Origin: Gammaproteobacteria bacterium
Lineage (GTDB): Bacteria > Pseudomonadota > Gammaproteobacteria > Pseudomonadales > Cellvibrionaceae
DNA: 64,000 bases
Assembly: GCA_004172865.1 (NCBI GenBank)
Contig: SEBV01000001.1
Span: forward strand, 62,001 to 126,000
Direction of reading: 5' to 3'
Positions 51,424 through 62,437 of this stretch are shown here, in pieces. The notes below the pieces were generated by a model. That model was not told the DNA's origin and did no database searches. It was given only the letters and a program-made list of their open reading frames with translations. Made by a program: the position numbers and the translations under genes. Numbering within the stretch: the first letter of the stretch is position 1; every line of letters starts with the position of its first letter.

Positions 51424-53841
51424 TTAAAGTACGCCCTCAGGCAAGGTTTCAGCCGCAGGACGCTCATCGCCAAGTCCTTTGGGCGTAGATGAAGACAATT
51501 CAGCTGCAAAGATCTCAAAGATAGTATTGGTGTCGCCGGGTTGCGCAGGCTTGCCAGTTTCCGTATTAATTCGCACCGTCACTATGCCATCTGGTTGACG
51601 GGCGATTTGGTTTGGCATTCCTTCCAATGCCGTACGCATAAAATCAATCCAGATCGGTAAGGCGGCAGTTGAGCCAAACTCTCTTCTACCTAGAGGTGTA
51701 TTTTTATCAATGCCCACCCACACGGTCGTAATCAAGTTTGGGTTGTAGCCTGAAAACCATAGGTCGCGCGGGCCATTGGTAGTACCGGTTTTTCCGCCCA
51801 GATCAGTTCTGCCCAGCACTTTGGCGGAAATGCCGGTACCTTTATCGACCACGTCTTTAAGAATCGAATCCATTATATAGGCGATGCGCGCATCAATAAT
51901 TCGTGGCGCACGCTGTTCCTCTGCAATCGACTCACCGGTAGTGGGACTTGGTTCATCAGGATTTTCTTCGGCTTTAATATCCGGGCAAGTTTTGCACACG
52001 CGTTTTGGGTGCGCTTCGAAAACCACTTCACCGCGACCGTTTTCGATGCGGCTGATCAAGTAAGGGTCAATTTTGTAGCCACCGTTGGCAAACGAAGCAT
52101 AGGCCGTTGCCATCTGCATGGGCGTCAATGCATGTGCGCCCAAGGCCAGTGCCAACTCATGTGGGAATTCTTTTTTGTTGAATCCAAAACGCTCAAGGCT
52201 ATCGATCACCGTGTCTACGCCTAGACTTTTCAATATGCGGATTGAAACCAGGTTTTTGGATTTGTAGAGTGCTTTGCGCAAACTAATCGGCCCATCAAAT
52301 TCACCTTCGTCATTTTCAGGCCGCCAAATTACGCCGGTATATTCGTTGCGAATCACGATGGGAGCATCGTTAATCATAGTAGCTGGTGTGAAACCATGCT
52401 CAAGCGCACAGGTGTAGACCAAAGGTTTAAAGCTCGATCCGGGCTGGCGGGCACCTTGCATAACGCGGTTAAAATGGCTCTGGTTAAAGTCAAATCCGCC
52501 CACCAGTGCGCGCACCGCACCACTCATAGGGTCGAGCGACACCAGAGCGCTTTGGGCTTCGGGTACTTGTGCAAGACGCGGTTGACCATCTTTATCTTTG
52601 CCGATACGCACCACATCGCCTACATGCAAAAAGTCTTTGGCTGATTTGGGTAATGCGCCGCGGCTATCTTCAGAAATATAAGGACGCTTGTCTGACAAGC
52701 CATGCTGCCAATCCAATTCCAGTTTTTCGCCATTACTTTGCAGCAAGGTTACTTTTTTGTCCGCAACTTCCACTACCGCCATAGGCTCAAGACCGCCTAG
52801 CACGGCCATAGCTTGCAAGTGATCCTGCCAATCTTCCAATTCCGGATCGGTTGATGCTTCCAGATGACGTTCCGGTCCACGGTAGCCATGGCGTTCGTCA
52901 TAATTCATCAAACCATTTACGACAGATGACTGCGCTGTCGCCTGCATAGCGCTATCGACTGTGGTAAAGACTTTGTAACCGTCGGTGTAAGCATTGTCGC
53001 CAAAACGATCTACAGCTTCTTTACGCGCCATCTCGGAAATATATGGCGCTTGGGTTTCCTGGCCACTGCCATGGATTGATGCGGTATTGGGTTCGCGAAT
53101 GGCGACGTCGTATGCCGCCTTATCGATAAACTGCAATTCGTACATGCGCCCGATAATCCAGTTGCGACGCGCCATGGATCGTTTTGGGTTAGCAACAGGG
53201 TTATATGCAGAAGGAGCCTTAAGAACTCCGACGATCATTGCATCCTGTGCTATGGTTAATTCCTGAACGTCTTTACCGTAGTAGATCTGGGCTGCGGCCT
53301 GCAGGCCATAAGCGCGATTTCCGAAGAACATCTTGTTGTTAAAGAGTTCAAGGATTTCTTCTTTTGTGAACTCCTGCTCAATTTGCAAAGAAAGTAAGAT
53401 CTCATTGAATTTTCGAGAAAATACTTGTTTGCGGGAGAGGAAAAAATCGCGGGCAAGTTGTTGCGTGAGTGTGCTGCCGCCGGACTGAATCTCGCCGGAT
53501 TTTAATATTTGTGAAGCTGCGCGCAACATGCCGCGAAGAGAAACGCCATGATGCTCGAAGAATTCGGCGTCTTCTGCAGCGAGTAATGCCTTGAGGTAAA
53601 GCGGCGGAATTTGGTTGTATTTCAAAGGGGTGCGACGTTGTTCTCCAAACTCTCCAATGAGTTTGCCGTCGCTTGAATAGACCCTTAAAGGTGTCTGAAG
53701 TTTCACTTGTCGTAAGCTATCAACCGGCGGCAATTTAGGGCTCAAATATAAATAAAGCCCAGCAAATGTAACCGCGGTAACGCTTATGCCTGCAAGTAAC
53801 AACCAAAATATAATACTGAATAAAGTTTTTTTATTTAACAT
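51424..53841 (-). CDS. mrcA: Penicillin-binding protein 1A (bifunctional transglycosylase/transpeptidase)
   Basis: PBP1A polymerises and cross-links peptidoglycan in the periplasm. The 805-residue protein has an amino-terminal membrane anchor (LFSIIFWLLLAGISVTAV), a GT51 transglycosylase with EDAEFFEHHGV, an OB-like insertion, and a transpeptidase with the SxxK serine in PGSSFKPLVYTCALE, SKN in KSKNLVS, and KTGTTNGPRDLWF. The frame extends 17 codons upstream, but that first ATG overlaps the -10 box TATAAT (53896-53891), so the ATG at 53841 is preferred. It is divergent from pilM, as in many gammaproteobacteria. The gene is also called ponA. Confidence 0.96.
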   Translation of the reverse strand: MLNKKTLFSIIFWLLLAGISVTAVTFAGLYLYLSPKLPPVDSLRQVKLQTPLRVYSSDGKLIGEFGEQRRTPLKYNQIPPLYLKALLAAEDAEFFEHHGVSLRGMLRAASQILKSGEIQSGGSTLTQQLARDFFLSRKQVFSRKFNEILLSLQIEQEFTKEEILELFNNKMFFGNRAYGLQAAAQIYYGKDVQELTIAQDAMIVGVLKAPSAYNPVANPKRSMARRNWIIGRMYELQFIDKAAYDVAIREPNTASIHGSGQETQAPYISEMARKEAVDRFGDNAYTDGYKVFTTVDSAMQATAQSSVVNGLMNYDERHGYRGPERHLEASTDPELEDWQDHLQAMAVLGGLEPMAVVEVADKKVTLLQSNGEKLELDWQHGLSDKRPYISEDSRGALPKSAKDFLHVGDVVRIGKDKDGQPRLAQVPEAQSALVSLDPMSGAVRALVGGFDFNQSHFNRVMQGARQPGSSFKPLVYTCALEHGFTPATMINDAPIVIRNEYTGVIWRPENDEGEFDGPISLRKALYKSKNLVSIRILKSLGVDTVIDSLERFGFNKKEFPHELALALGAHALTPMQMATAYASFANGGYKIDPYLISRIENGRGEVVFEAHPKRVCKTCPDIKAEENPDEPSPTTGESIAEEQRAPRIIDARIAYIMDSILKDVVDKGTGISAKVLGRTDLGGKTGTTNGPRDLWFSGYNPNLITTVWVGIDKNTPLGRREFGSTAALPIWIDFMRTALEGMPNQIARQPDGIVTVRINTETGKPAQPGDTNTIFEIFAAELSSSTPKGLGDERPAAETLPEGVL

Positions 53842-53890
53842 TTTTACTAAGAGAATTAATAGGTTAGCGAAGTAGTGGCAATTGGCCGGC

Positions 53891-53896
53891 ATTATA
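53891..53896 (-). promoter_or_regulatory. -10 element of the PBP1A promoter
   Basis: Read on the minus strand the six bases are TATAAT, the exact consensus, preceded by a G (CGTATAAT). The -35 at 17 bases is poor. It places transcription start about 43 bases before the chosen ATG. Confidence 0.55.
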
Positions 53897-53931
53897 CGAG
53901 CTTTTTACCTGTTTACATATTCATCTGCTTG

Positions 53932-53959
53932 TTGCAGGCTTAAGTTAAAGTGCTATAAC
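53932..53959 (+). promoter_or_regulatory. Likely promoter of the pilMNOPQ operon
   Basis: TTGCAG (53932-53937), a 16-base spacer, and TATAAC (53954-53959). The leader to the pilM ATG would be about 30 bases. It lies in the 154-base divergent spacer with the PBP1A gene. Confidence 0.55.
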
Positions 53960-53974
53960 ATAAACAACGTCTAA

Positions 53975-55062
<1,088 letters not shown>

Positions 55063-55063
<1 letters not shown>

Positions 55064-55692
55064 TGGCAAAGATTAACTTATTGCCGTGGCGTGAGGCCTA
55101 TCGCAAAGAGAAGAAAGAACAATTCCTGGCCATCATCGGTGGTGTGGTAATTCTGTCGGGATTAATTGCCTATTTATGGGTGGTTAGCGTTGAGTCATCG
55201 ATAGAAAATCAGGAAGCTCGCAATCATTTATTGGAAAGCGAAATTGCAGTTCTTGATAAGCAAGTTAAAGAAATTGCAGACCTCAAAAAAGTTCGTGATG
55301 ACTTGTTAGCAAGAATAAAAATTATTCAGGATTTGCAAGGCACTCGCCCATTAATCGTAAGATATTTTGATGATTTTGCCCGCTCAATTCCGGATGGTGT
55401 TTTTGTGAATTTGGTCGCCCGAGCTGGCAATGTTGTCAGCATCGAAGGTGTGGCTGAATCCTACAATCGTGTAGCGACGTTTATGCGAAATCTCGAAGCT
55501 TCCGATTGGTTTGCAGGGCCTACGTTAACATCTGTAATTGCAGTACCTGCTGAAGGCGAGCAAGCGCAGTCATTTAAAATGACTGTAAATACATCTTCAC
55601 CGAATGAACCCGGCCTCGACCCAAACAATAAGCAAAAAGCTGATAATAAGAATGCTACGCCTTCAGCGGCAGCAAATTCGGGAGGCAAATAA
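55063..55692 (+). CDS. pilN: Type IV pilus assembly protein PilN
   Basis: PilN is an inner-membrane protein whose short cytoplasmic tail binds PilM. The 209-residue protein begins MAKINLLPWREAYRKEKKEQF, the diagnostic INLLPWR motif, then a membrane segment (about 23-42), a coiled-coil region and the PilN periplasmic fold. The end carries a low-complexity Asn/Lys/Ala tail. pilO follows two bases later. Confidence 0.96.
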
Positions 55693-55694
55693 TC

Positions 55695-56312
55695 ATGGCT
55701 ATTAATGATACGCTCGAGCAAATCAAAAATTTTGATGTTAACAATATTGATTTTGAAAAAATTGGTGTTTGGCCTGTACCTGCAAAAGTATTTGTTTTAA
55801 TTCTGCTCGTGATTGTTATTTTTTCGTTGACCTATTATGTAAAAATTAGTGACTTACATGATCAGTTGGACGGAGTTAAAGCTAAAGAGTTGACACTGCG
55901 TAAAGCTTATGAAACAAAAAGTTTTGAAGCTGCAAACTTGGATGCTTACAGAGCTCAAATGGATGAAATGAATAAAACATTTGAATCTTTGCTAAGTCGT
56001 CTGCCTAGTGACACTCAAGTGCCAGGGTTGCTGGATGACATAGGCGCGAGAGGCAGAGAAAGTGGTTTAACTATTAATGCAACCACTATGGAAAGTGAGA
56101 AATCTGCCGAGTTTTATATTGAGGTACCTTTTAAAATAAATGTTGATGGTGGTTACCACGATATGGGCGGCTTTATCAGTGGAATTGCCGCAATGCCACG
56201 TATTGTTACTTTGCATGATTACACTATTGCAAGGAAAAAAGAAAAAGATAGCGGATTGCTAAATATGCAGATATCTGCCAAAACCTATAAATATAAAGTG
56301 CAGGAGAAGTAG
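55695..56312 (+). CDS. pilO: Type IV pilus assembly protein PilO
   Basis: PilO pairs with PilN and links the inner-membrane platform to PilP. The 205-residue protein has a short cytoplasmic start, one membrane segment (about 30-50), a coiled coil, and the PilO periplasmic domain with the conserved DIGARGRESGLTINATTMES and FYIEVPFKINVDGGYH segments. pilP starts two bases after the stop. Confidence 0.95.
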   Translation: MAINDTLEQIKNFDVNNIDFEKIGVWPVPAKVFVLILLVIVIFSLTYYVKISDLHDQLDGVKAKELTLRKAYETKSFEAANLDAYRAQMDEMNKTFESLLSRLPSDTQVPGLLDDIGARGRESGLTINATTMESEKSAEFYIEVPFKINVDGGYHDMGGFISGIAAMPRIVTLHDYTIARKKEKDSGLLNMQISAKTYKYKVQEK

Positions 56313-56314
56313 AA

Positions 56315-56842
56315 ATGAAAGCTATCCTGTTATGGGCGGAGTTAAGTGTATTTATTTTTGTGTTGTCAGCTTGTAGCTCATCGGCAGATCAAAAAGATTT
56401 ACGTGATTTTATGGCCGAGGCGAAACGCAGGCCACAAGGCCAAATAGACCCTTTACCGCCCTTTGAGGTTTATCAGCCGTTTTCTTACAGTGCAATGACT
56501 CTTCGTAGTCCCTTTGATCGCCCTGCAGCCGTTGAAAAAGAAACGAAAGGTGGGCGCACTGTTGAGCCGGATTTGAATCGTGAAAAAGAATACCTCGAAG
56601 GTTTTAACGTCGCGAGCTTAAATATGGTTGGAACCTTATCAAGAGGCGGGAAGCTTTGGGCATTAATTGATGATGGTCAGGGCAAAGTTACTCCCGTAAC
56701 TATCGGTAATTATATGGGCAAAAATTACGGGAAAATTGTTTCTGCAGATAAAGTGCAATTAGAAATAATGGAAATCGTTGCTGACGGTTCAAATGGTTGG
56801 GTCGAACGTCCCAGAATTATCAAGTTAGTAGCAAAGGAATAA
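56315..56842 (+). CDS. pilP: Type IV pilus assembly lipoprotein PilP
   Basis: PilP is a lipoprotein that joins PilN/O to the PilQ secretin. The 175-residue protein has a lipobox (VLSAC, Cys20), a Pro-rich linker with MTLRSPFDRPAA, and the PilP beta-domain (LNMVGTLSRGGKLWALID to the end). The gene overlaps nothing and sits six bases before pilQ. Confidence 0.94.
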   Translation: MKAILLWAELSVFIFVLSACSSSADQKDLRDFMAEAKRRPQGQIDPLPPFEVYQPFSYSAMTLRSPFDRPAAVEKETKGGRTVEPDLNREKEYLEGFNVASLNMVGTLSRGGKLWALIDDGQGKVTPVTIGNYMGKNYGKIVSADKVQLEIMEIVADGSNGWVERPRIIKLVAKE

Positions 56843-56848
56843 TAATTC

Positions 56849-59029
56849 ATGCGTATTCTGTTCTTATTGGGGTTAAATATGCGCAACACAATGTTACTAG
56901 CGCTTTGCTTGTTATCGCCTATCACATGGGCCAATAGTATAAGTGCTTTCAATACCGCCGAGCTTCCTGGCGAACGCTTTGAGGTTCGCGTTCAATTTAG
57001 TGATACGCCACCTGATCCTAAAGGTTACACCATCGAGAAGCCCGCGCGCATTGTGCTGGATTTTCCTGATTCGGTCAGCGAGCTTAAGGAGAGACGTTTT
57101 CCTCTTGCGTTCGACAATGGTCAAAGTGCCATGTTGTTGACTACCGAAGGCCGCACTCGGTTGATATTAAATTTAAATGAATTAACGTCTTACACAACTC
57201 GTAAAGAAGGCAATTCTTTCGTGGTTGAGGTTGGTGCGAATAAAAGTGGTAATTCTGCAGGAAAAAATACTGAAGCTAAAACCTTGGATGTTTCGAATAA
57301 GCGGGTTGCTCCTACTACGATTAAGCTCGGCCAACCATTAATTTCAAATATTGATTTTCGTCGAGGACAAGCGGGGGAGGGCAGAATAATTATCAGTTTA
57401 TCTGATCCTCACGTCAGTGCAGAACTGGCAAGCACTGGTGCAGGTGTTAAGTTATCTTTTGCAAATGTAGCCATCCCGGCGGAGTTGCGTCGTCGTTTGG
57501 ATGTCGTTGATTTCGCGACTCCAGTTACTACCGTCAACGCGTCGCAAGAGGGAAATAGCTCCGTTCTAAATATTGCTGCTAAAGGCGAGTTTGATTACAT
57601 GGCTTATCAAACTGATAATGAATATGTATTGAGTGTTAAGCCGCTTACGGAGCAAGAGAAAAAAGATAAAAAGCAAGATTTTCAGTTCAGTGGTGACAAG
57701 CTTTCATTCAATTTTCAAGATATTGAAGTGCGCGCTGTCCTGCAAATTATTGCCGATTTTACAAATTTAAACCTTGTGGCGAGTGACACTGTTCAGGGGC
57801 GAATCACCTTACGTCTTGAAAATGTCCCTTGGGATCAGGCGTTAGCCTTAGTTTTAAAAACTAAAGGTTTAGATAAGCGTCTTGAAGGCAATGTGATGAT
57901 GGTTGCACCTGCAGCGGAAATTGCTGAGCGTGAGCGTCAAGAGCTTTCTACCAAAAAGCAACTAGAAGAACTTGCTCCTTTAAGAACTGAATATTTACGT
58001 GTACGTTACGCTAATGCAAAAGAAATGTTTGAGTTGTTCCGTGGTAAAGGTGGAAGTGGCGGCGATAGCGGGGGCGGGGGCGGCAGTAAGTCTACTGGAA
58101 GTGTCTTATCTGATCGCGGTCAGGCAATTGTCGATGAGCGCACTAACTCTATTATAGTTACCGACACAGCGGATCGTATTGAAGCATTTAAGAAGCTAGT
58201 GGATCAGATTGACATACCGATTCGTCAAGTAATGATTGAAGCGCGCTTGGTCATTGCGAACTCTAATTTTCGCCGTGAGCTCGGGGTTCGTTGGGGAGGA
58301 ATCACGTATGGGGTTACTAGAAATAGCAATGGGAATATAAGTTCAATTACTGAAGCTGCTGGATCTTTAGATGGTTTAAAAAGCGAGCCGGGAAGCCCAT
58401 ATGAAGTTTTAACTGGACAACCCGGTAAATCCACTGATATGACTAATGATCATATTGTTGATTTGGGGGTTATTAATCCCGCTGGTAGCATTGCGGCCGG
58501 AATACTAACGGACAATGGTTTTCTTGATTTAGAGCTATCTGCCTTAGAAAACGCAGGTTATGCCGAAATCGTCGCCCAACCTAAGGTGATTACCAGCGAT
58601 AAACAAAAAGCGATGATCAAATCTGGTAAGCAAATCCCGTTTCTTGAAAGCTCAGCAAGTGGCGCAACTAGCACAGGTTTCAGAGAGGCAGTATTAATGT
58701 TAGAAGTTACCCCTCAAATTACCCCGGATAACCATGTAATAATGGACTTGTCAATTAGCAAAGACTCTATTGGTGATGTGACGGCAACGGGCAGCCTTAC
58801 AATCGACATCAATCGTTTAGAAACTAAAGTCTTGGTGCCAAATGGAGAGACAGTAGTGTTAGGTGGTGTGTTTGGCATTGATTCAAATAAAACCGATATA
58901 AAGGTTCCAGTTTTGGGTGATATTCCTTACTTGGGTAGACTGTTTAAACATACCGTCGACTCCGAAAATAAGACAGAATTATTAATATTCATCACTCCAA
59001 AAATCATCGCAGATAAACTGACTAACTAA
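56849..59029 (+). CDS. pilQ: Type IV pilus secretin PilQ
   Basis: PilQ forms the outer-membrane ring through which the pilus passes. The 726-residue protein has a signal peptide, AMIN domains that bind peptidoglycan (about 40-270), an STN/N0 and N1 domain ([19 protein letters not shown]), a Gly/Ser-rich linker ([12 protein letters not shown]), and the secretin domain with [13 protein letters not shown] and [17 protein letters not shown] second ATG at 56879 follows a purine-poor stretch; AAGGA before the first ATG is better placed. Its stop overlaps the aroK start (TAATG). Confidence 0.95.
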   Translation: MRILFLLGLNMRNTMLLALCLLSPITWANSISAFNTAELPGERFEVRVQFSDTPPDPKGYTIEKPARIVLDFPDSVSELKERRFPLAFDNGQSAMLLTTEGRTRLILNLNELTSYTTRKEGNSFVVEVGANKSGNSAGKNTEAKTLDVSNKRVAPTTIKLGQPLISNIDFRRGQAGEGRIIISLSDPHVSAELASTGAGVKLSFANVAIPAELRRRLDVVDFATPVTTVNASQEGNSSVLNIAAKGEFDYMAYQTDNEYVLSVKPLTEQEKKDKKQDFQFSGDKLSFNFQDIEVRAVLQIIADFTNLNLVASDTVQGRITLRLENVPWDQALALVLKTKGLDKRLEGNVMMVAPAAEIAERERQELSTKKQLEELAPLRTEYLRVRYANAKEMFELFRGKGGSGGDSGGGGGSKSTGSVLSDRGQAIVDERTNSIIVTDTADRIEAFKKLVDQIDIPIRQVMIEARLVIANSNFRRELGVRWGGITYGVTRNSNGNISSITEAAGSLDGLKSEPGSPYEVLTGQPGKSTDMTNDHIVDLGVINPAGSIAAGILTDNGFLDLELSALENAGYAEIVAQPKVITSDKQKAMIKSGKQIPFLESSASGATSTGFREAVLMLEVTPQITPDNHVIMDLSISKDSIGDVTATGSLTIDINRLETKVLVPNGETVVLGGVFGIDSNKTDIKVPVLGDIPYLGRLFKHTVDSENKTELLIFITPKIIADKLTN

Positions 59030-59547
59030 TGCAAAAAAGAAATATTTACCTTGTCGGCCCCATGGGGGCTGGCAAATCTACTATAGGCCGCGTTCTCGCG
59101 GCCGAACTTCATTTGAGCTTTCGTGATAGTGATAAAGTAATCGAAGATCGAACTGGTGCTGATATTCCCTGGATTTTTGATATGGAAGGTGAAGAGGGAT
59201 TCAGAGATCGTGAGTCTGCCGTTTTGGAAGAGTTATCTAGAAGCAAGGATGCAGTAATCGCTACCGGAGGCGGTATTATTTTGCGGAAACAAAACCGGGA
59301 TATAATGAAATCCTCGGGTTATGTATGTTATCTTACAGCATCTATAGAACAGTTGGTGGAACGTACCGCTCGGGATAAAAAGCGTCCTCTTCTGCAAGTT
59401 GAAAATCCCCGCCAAAAAATAATTGATTTGGTGGCTTTACGTGACCCTCTCTACACAGGGGCGGCCGACTTTGTTATCAACACTGATAAGCGATCTCCAA
59501 AATTAGTTGCACAAGAAATTTCTGCTTTGGTTAAGTCTGCTAACTGA
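59029..59547 (+). CDS. aroK: Shikimate kinase
   Basis: AroK phosphorylates shikimate in the route to aromatic amino acids. The 172-residue protein has the P-loop GPMGAGKST (10-18), the [18 protein letters not shown] substrate segment, [12 protein letters not shown], and ATGGGIILR. All are the AroK pattern. Its start overlaps the pilQ stop, and aroB is 79 bases downstream. The pilMNOPQ-aroK-aroB-damX order is conserved in gammaproteobacteria. Confidence 0.96.
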   Translation: MQKRNIYLVGPMGAGKSTIGRVLAAELHLSFRDSDKVIEDRTGADIPWIFDMEGEEGFRDRESAVLEELSRSKDAVIATGGGIILRKQNRDIMKSSGYVCYLTASIEQLVERTARDKKRPLLQVENPRQKIIDLVALRDPLYTGAADFVINTDKRSPKLVAQEISALVKSAN

Positions 59548-59626
59548 CAAATATTCGCCATGATTTCGACAAAAAAATTAAGCAGCCTATGTTACAGTAG
59601 CGCTAAATTTTTGAACGAGTCCTGCT

Positions 59627-60703
59627 ATGGAAACCCTTTCTGTTGCTCTAGGTGAGCGTAGTTATCCCATATTTATTGGTTCAGATTTACTTTCCGACCC
59701 ACAACTTTTTGTTCCTTATATTCATGGTCGACAAGTTTGTATTGTTACCAATGAAACTGTCGCACCTATTTATTTGGAAAAATTAAAACACATCTTGAAT
59801 GACTTTCAGGTGAGCAGTGTCGTTTTACCTGACGGCGAGGCTCACAAACATCTATCCACCCTAGATAAAATTTTCACCGCATTGTTGTCTGGAAAACACA
59901 ATCGCACCACGACGCTAATCGCACTTGGCGGTGGAGTTGTCGGTGATATGACCGGATTTGCAGCGGCTTGTTATCAACGCGGCGTCAACTTCATCCAAAT
60001 ACCCACGACACTTTTGTCGATGGTGGATTCCTCTGTTGGTGGTAAGACCGGCGTCAATCATGCTTTGGGTAAAAATATGATTGGCGCGTTCTATCAGCCC
60101 CAAGCCGTAATTGCTGATATTTCGTTGCTTGAAACTTTGCCTGCTCGCGAGGTGTCAGCTGGTTTGGCCGAAATTATTAAATACGGTTTAATTTCTGATT
60201 ACGATTTTTTTGTGTGGCTTGAAAAAAATATTGAATTGCTAGTTCGTGGCGATAAAGCCGCGCTGACATACGCGGTATTAAGATCATGTAAAAATAAAGC
60301 AGATGTTGTTGCGCAAGATGAGCATGAAAGTGGTATTCGCGCAATTCTTAACTTTGGTCATACCTTCGGGCACGCGATAGAAACTGCACAAGGTTACGGT
60401 AACTGGTTGCATGGTGAAGCAGTAGCGACTGGAATGGTTATGGCCGCCGATTTATCGAAGCGACGTGGTGATCTTTCTGATGCAGACTTTAGTCGCGTTA
60501 CCGATTTATTAGTTCGAGCAAACTTGCCAATAAAAGCGCCTGCAGATATGACTTCCGAGCAATTTGTTGACCTCATGGGTGTCGATAAAAAAGTTCTGGA
60601 CGGACGTCTTCGCTTGGTTTTGCTAACTGCCTTGGGGCAAGCAACAGTGACGAGCGATATAGACAAAGATTTGTTAATGGAAACTTTTGCCGCTTGTCGT
60701 TAA
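59627..60703 (+). CDS. aroB: 3-dehydroquinate synthase
   Basis: AroB makes 3-dehydroquinate from DAHP with NAD and zinc, the second step of the shikimate route. The 358-residue protein has [39 protein letters not shown], the zinc-ligand histidines in [12 protein letters not shown] and [10 protein letters not shown], in the family order. It lies between aroK and the damX-like gene. Confidence 0.96.
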   Translation: METLSVALGERSYPIFIGSDLLSDPQLFVPYIHGRQVCIVTNETVAPIYLEKLKHILNDFQVSSVVLPDGEAHKHLSTLDKIFTALLSGKHNRTTTLIALGGGVVGDMTGFAAACYQRGVNFIQIPTTLLSMVDSSVGGKTGVNHALGKNMIGAFYQPQAVIADISLLETLPAREVSAGLAEIIKYGLISDYDFFVWLEKNIELLVRGDKAALTYAVLRSCKNKADVVAQDEHESGIRAILNFGHTFGHAIETAQGYGNWLHGEAVATGMVMAADLSKRRGDLSDADFSRVTDLLVRANLPIKAPADMTSEQFVDLMGVDKKVLDGRLRLVLLTALGQATVTSDIDKDLLMETFAACR

Positions 60704-60724
60704 TTATTTTAAGAGACAATTAAT

Positions 60725-62368
60725 ATGAGAACTGAGCCTTCTTTTTCCGCAGACTCTGATGATCATTTATTAGATGATGCAAATAACAAAATCGCATCGA
60801 ATTCTGAATCCCAACTTGGGTTCGATTATCGTCAGCGCTACGGATTATCTGTAGATCCTTTTGTAGACGATCCGCATTTCCCGTTTTATCAGGGCGCTCA
60901 ACGCCGTCAAATTCTTGAACAACTACTTCACCTCTGCCAATTTAGTCATAACTTATTGGTTGTAACTGGTGATTATAGTGTTGGGAAAACTCGCATGGCT
61001 CAGGCTTTGATTGATGCGCTTGATGATGCTGATGATATTAGTTTCATCGAGGGGCAAATCACGAGTGATATAAACTCGTTGGTGTCTGACATACTTTCAC
61101 AATTTGATTTAAGCACTTACGAAGAGTTTATAGATTTTTGTAAAAAAACACCTGAGCAGGATGGACTTGTAGTTTTAATTATTGATAACGCACATCACTT
61201 AGCCGACGAGGTTGTTTTAGAAGTCGTAAATATATTGCAGGAAAATTTTGAGTCTCGCTTGCATATTGTAATGTTCGCAGAACCGCATCTGTTGGGGCGC
61301 ATGAGCAATATCAATGCCCCCGATATTATATTGACAGATTTCTTTTTAGAAAAGTTTTCGTTGGCAGATGCGGTAGACTACTTAAATTTTCGAATGGAAA
61401 TGTCAGATTATCTTGGCCCAGAGATTTTTACTGAAGCTAAAGTTGAGCCTTGGTGGCGTCAATCCCAAGGCCAGCTACTTCCGCTTCACGATCACGCGCA
61501 CGAAAACTTATTAGCATCTGTTTCAACGCCAAGTAATAATAAGTCTGTTAAGTCTAATTTGCTTGTCCCCCATATTGTATTGACCTCAATTTTAGTAGGT
61601 GGATTGTTTGTAGGTTATTTATATTTTGGTGACAGCTCGTCAAAGAAAGATGACGCGCAATCTACAGAATCCGTTTCTATACCTGTAGCTACACAACTTG
61701 AATCTTCTGTTAATTCTTCGCAATCGCAATCAATAGGCGTAGCGCCGTCAAGTGCTGCAGCTATTACGGCATCGCTATCAGTTGAGAATAAAAATGCGAA
61801 GACAGGAAGCGCAATTGCATCTTCCTCTGCATCCATAGCGCAAGTTGAAATAGCGCCTGAAAAATCTCAGTCGGCGCAAGTTGTAAAACAAAGCGTTGTA
61901 CCCTTAGCGCAAACCAATGAATTTCACAGTCAATCTTTAAAAAAGCAAAATAGCGCTAGTAGCGTTGTTGCGGAAGTCAAAAAGGCTGCGGTTTCCAGCG
62001 ATCCGGTGAAAGCTGTAGCTAAAGCTGTCGAAACTAGTGTGTCAGTAAAAACGAAAGAATCTGAGAGCTTTAGTGCGCAAGAAAGAACAATTCTATCATG
62101 GGATGCTTCCGAATTTACCTTACAAATCGTCGGTTTAAGTAATGAGAAGGCAGCGCTTGAATTTATCTCAAATCAAAGCAATAAAAAAGATCTGCTTTTA
62201 TTTAGAAGTTTACGTAAGGGGAAAGATTGGTTTGTTGTAGTTTCCGGACATTATCCAAATTCAGCTAAAGCGCGCCAAGCGGCGCAGCTTCTTCCTGAGT
62301 TACAGCTTAAGGCTGCTCCTTGGCCGCGAGATCTGAAAACGATTCATCAGGAGATAAGGCAACGGTAG
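60725..62368 (+). CDS. damX: DamX-like AAA-ATPase + SPOR division protein
   Basis: A 547-residue fusion. The amino-terminal half is an ExeA-like AAA ATPase (about 40-240) with Walker A GDYSVGKT (82-89) and Walker B VVLIIDNAHHL. One membrane segment follows at about 279-301, then a Ser/Ala/Lys/Gln-rich linker (305-460). The carboxyl end is a SPOR domain (about 466-545, FTLQIVGLSNEKAALEF to WPRDLKTIHQEI) that should bind septal peptidoglycan. E. coli DamX lacks a full AAA domain; longer forms occur in other gammaproteobacteria. It ends the operon before a strong terminator. Confidence 0.9.
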   Translation: MRTEPSFSADSDDHLLDDANNKIASNSESQLGFDYRQRYGLSVDPFVDDPHFPFYQGAQRRQILEQLLHLCQFSHNLLVVTGDYSVGKTRMAQALIDALDDADDISFIEGQITSDINSLVSDILSQFDLSTYEEFIDFCKKTPEQDGLVVLIIDNAHHLADEVVLEVVNILQENFESRLHIVMFAEPHLLGRMSNINAPDIILTDFFLEKFSLADAVDYLNFRMEMSDYLGPEIFTEAKVEPWWRQSQGQLLPLHDHAHENLLASVSTPSNNKSVKSNLLVPHIVLTSILVGGLFVGYLYFGDSSSKKDDAQSTESVSIPVATQLESSVNSSQSQSIGVAPSSAAAITASLSVENKNAKTGSAIASSSASIAQVEIAPEKSQSAQVVKQSVVPLAQTNEFHSQSLKKQNSASSVVAEVKKAAVSSDPVKAVAKAVETSVSVKTKESESFSAQERTILSWDASEFTLQIVGLSNEKAALEFISNQSNKKDLLLFRSLRKGKDWFVVVSGHYPNSAKARQAAQLLPELQLKAAPWPRDLKTIHQEIRQR

Positions 62369-62380
62369 TAGATTTGGTTA

Positions 62381-62410
62381 AAAAAATCGCGCTTTAAGCG
62401 CGATTTTTTT
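62381..62410. terminator. Bidirectional terminator after damX
   Basis: TCGCGCTT (62387-62394) pairs with AAGCGCGA (62396-62403) and the flanks are A6 and T7, so the signal works on both strands for the two converging genes. Confidence 0.93.
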
Positions 62411-62437
62411 AATATTGAGTGAAGCGTTTATCAAAAA

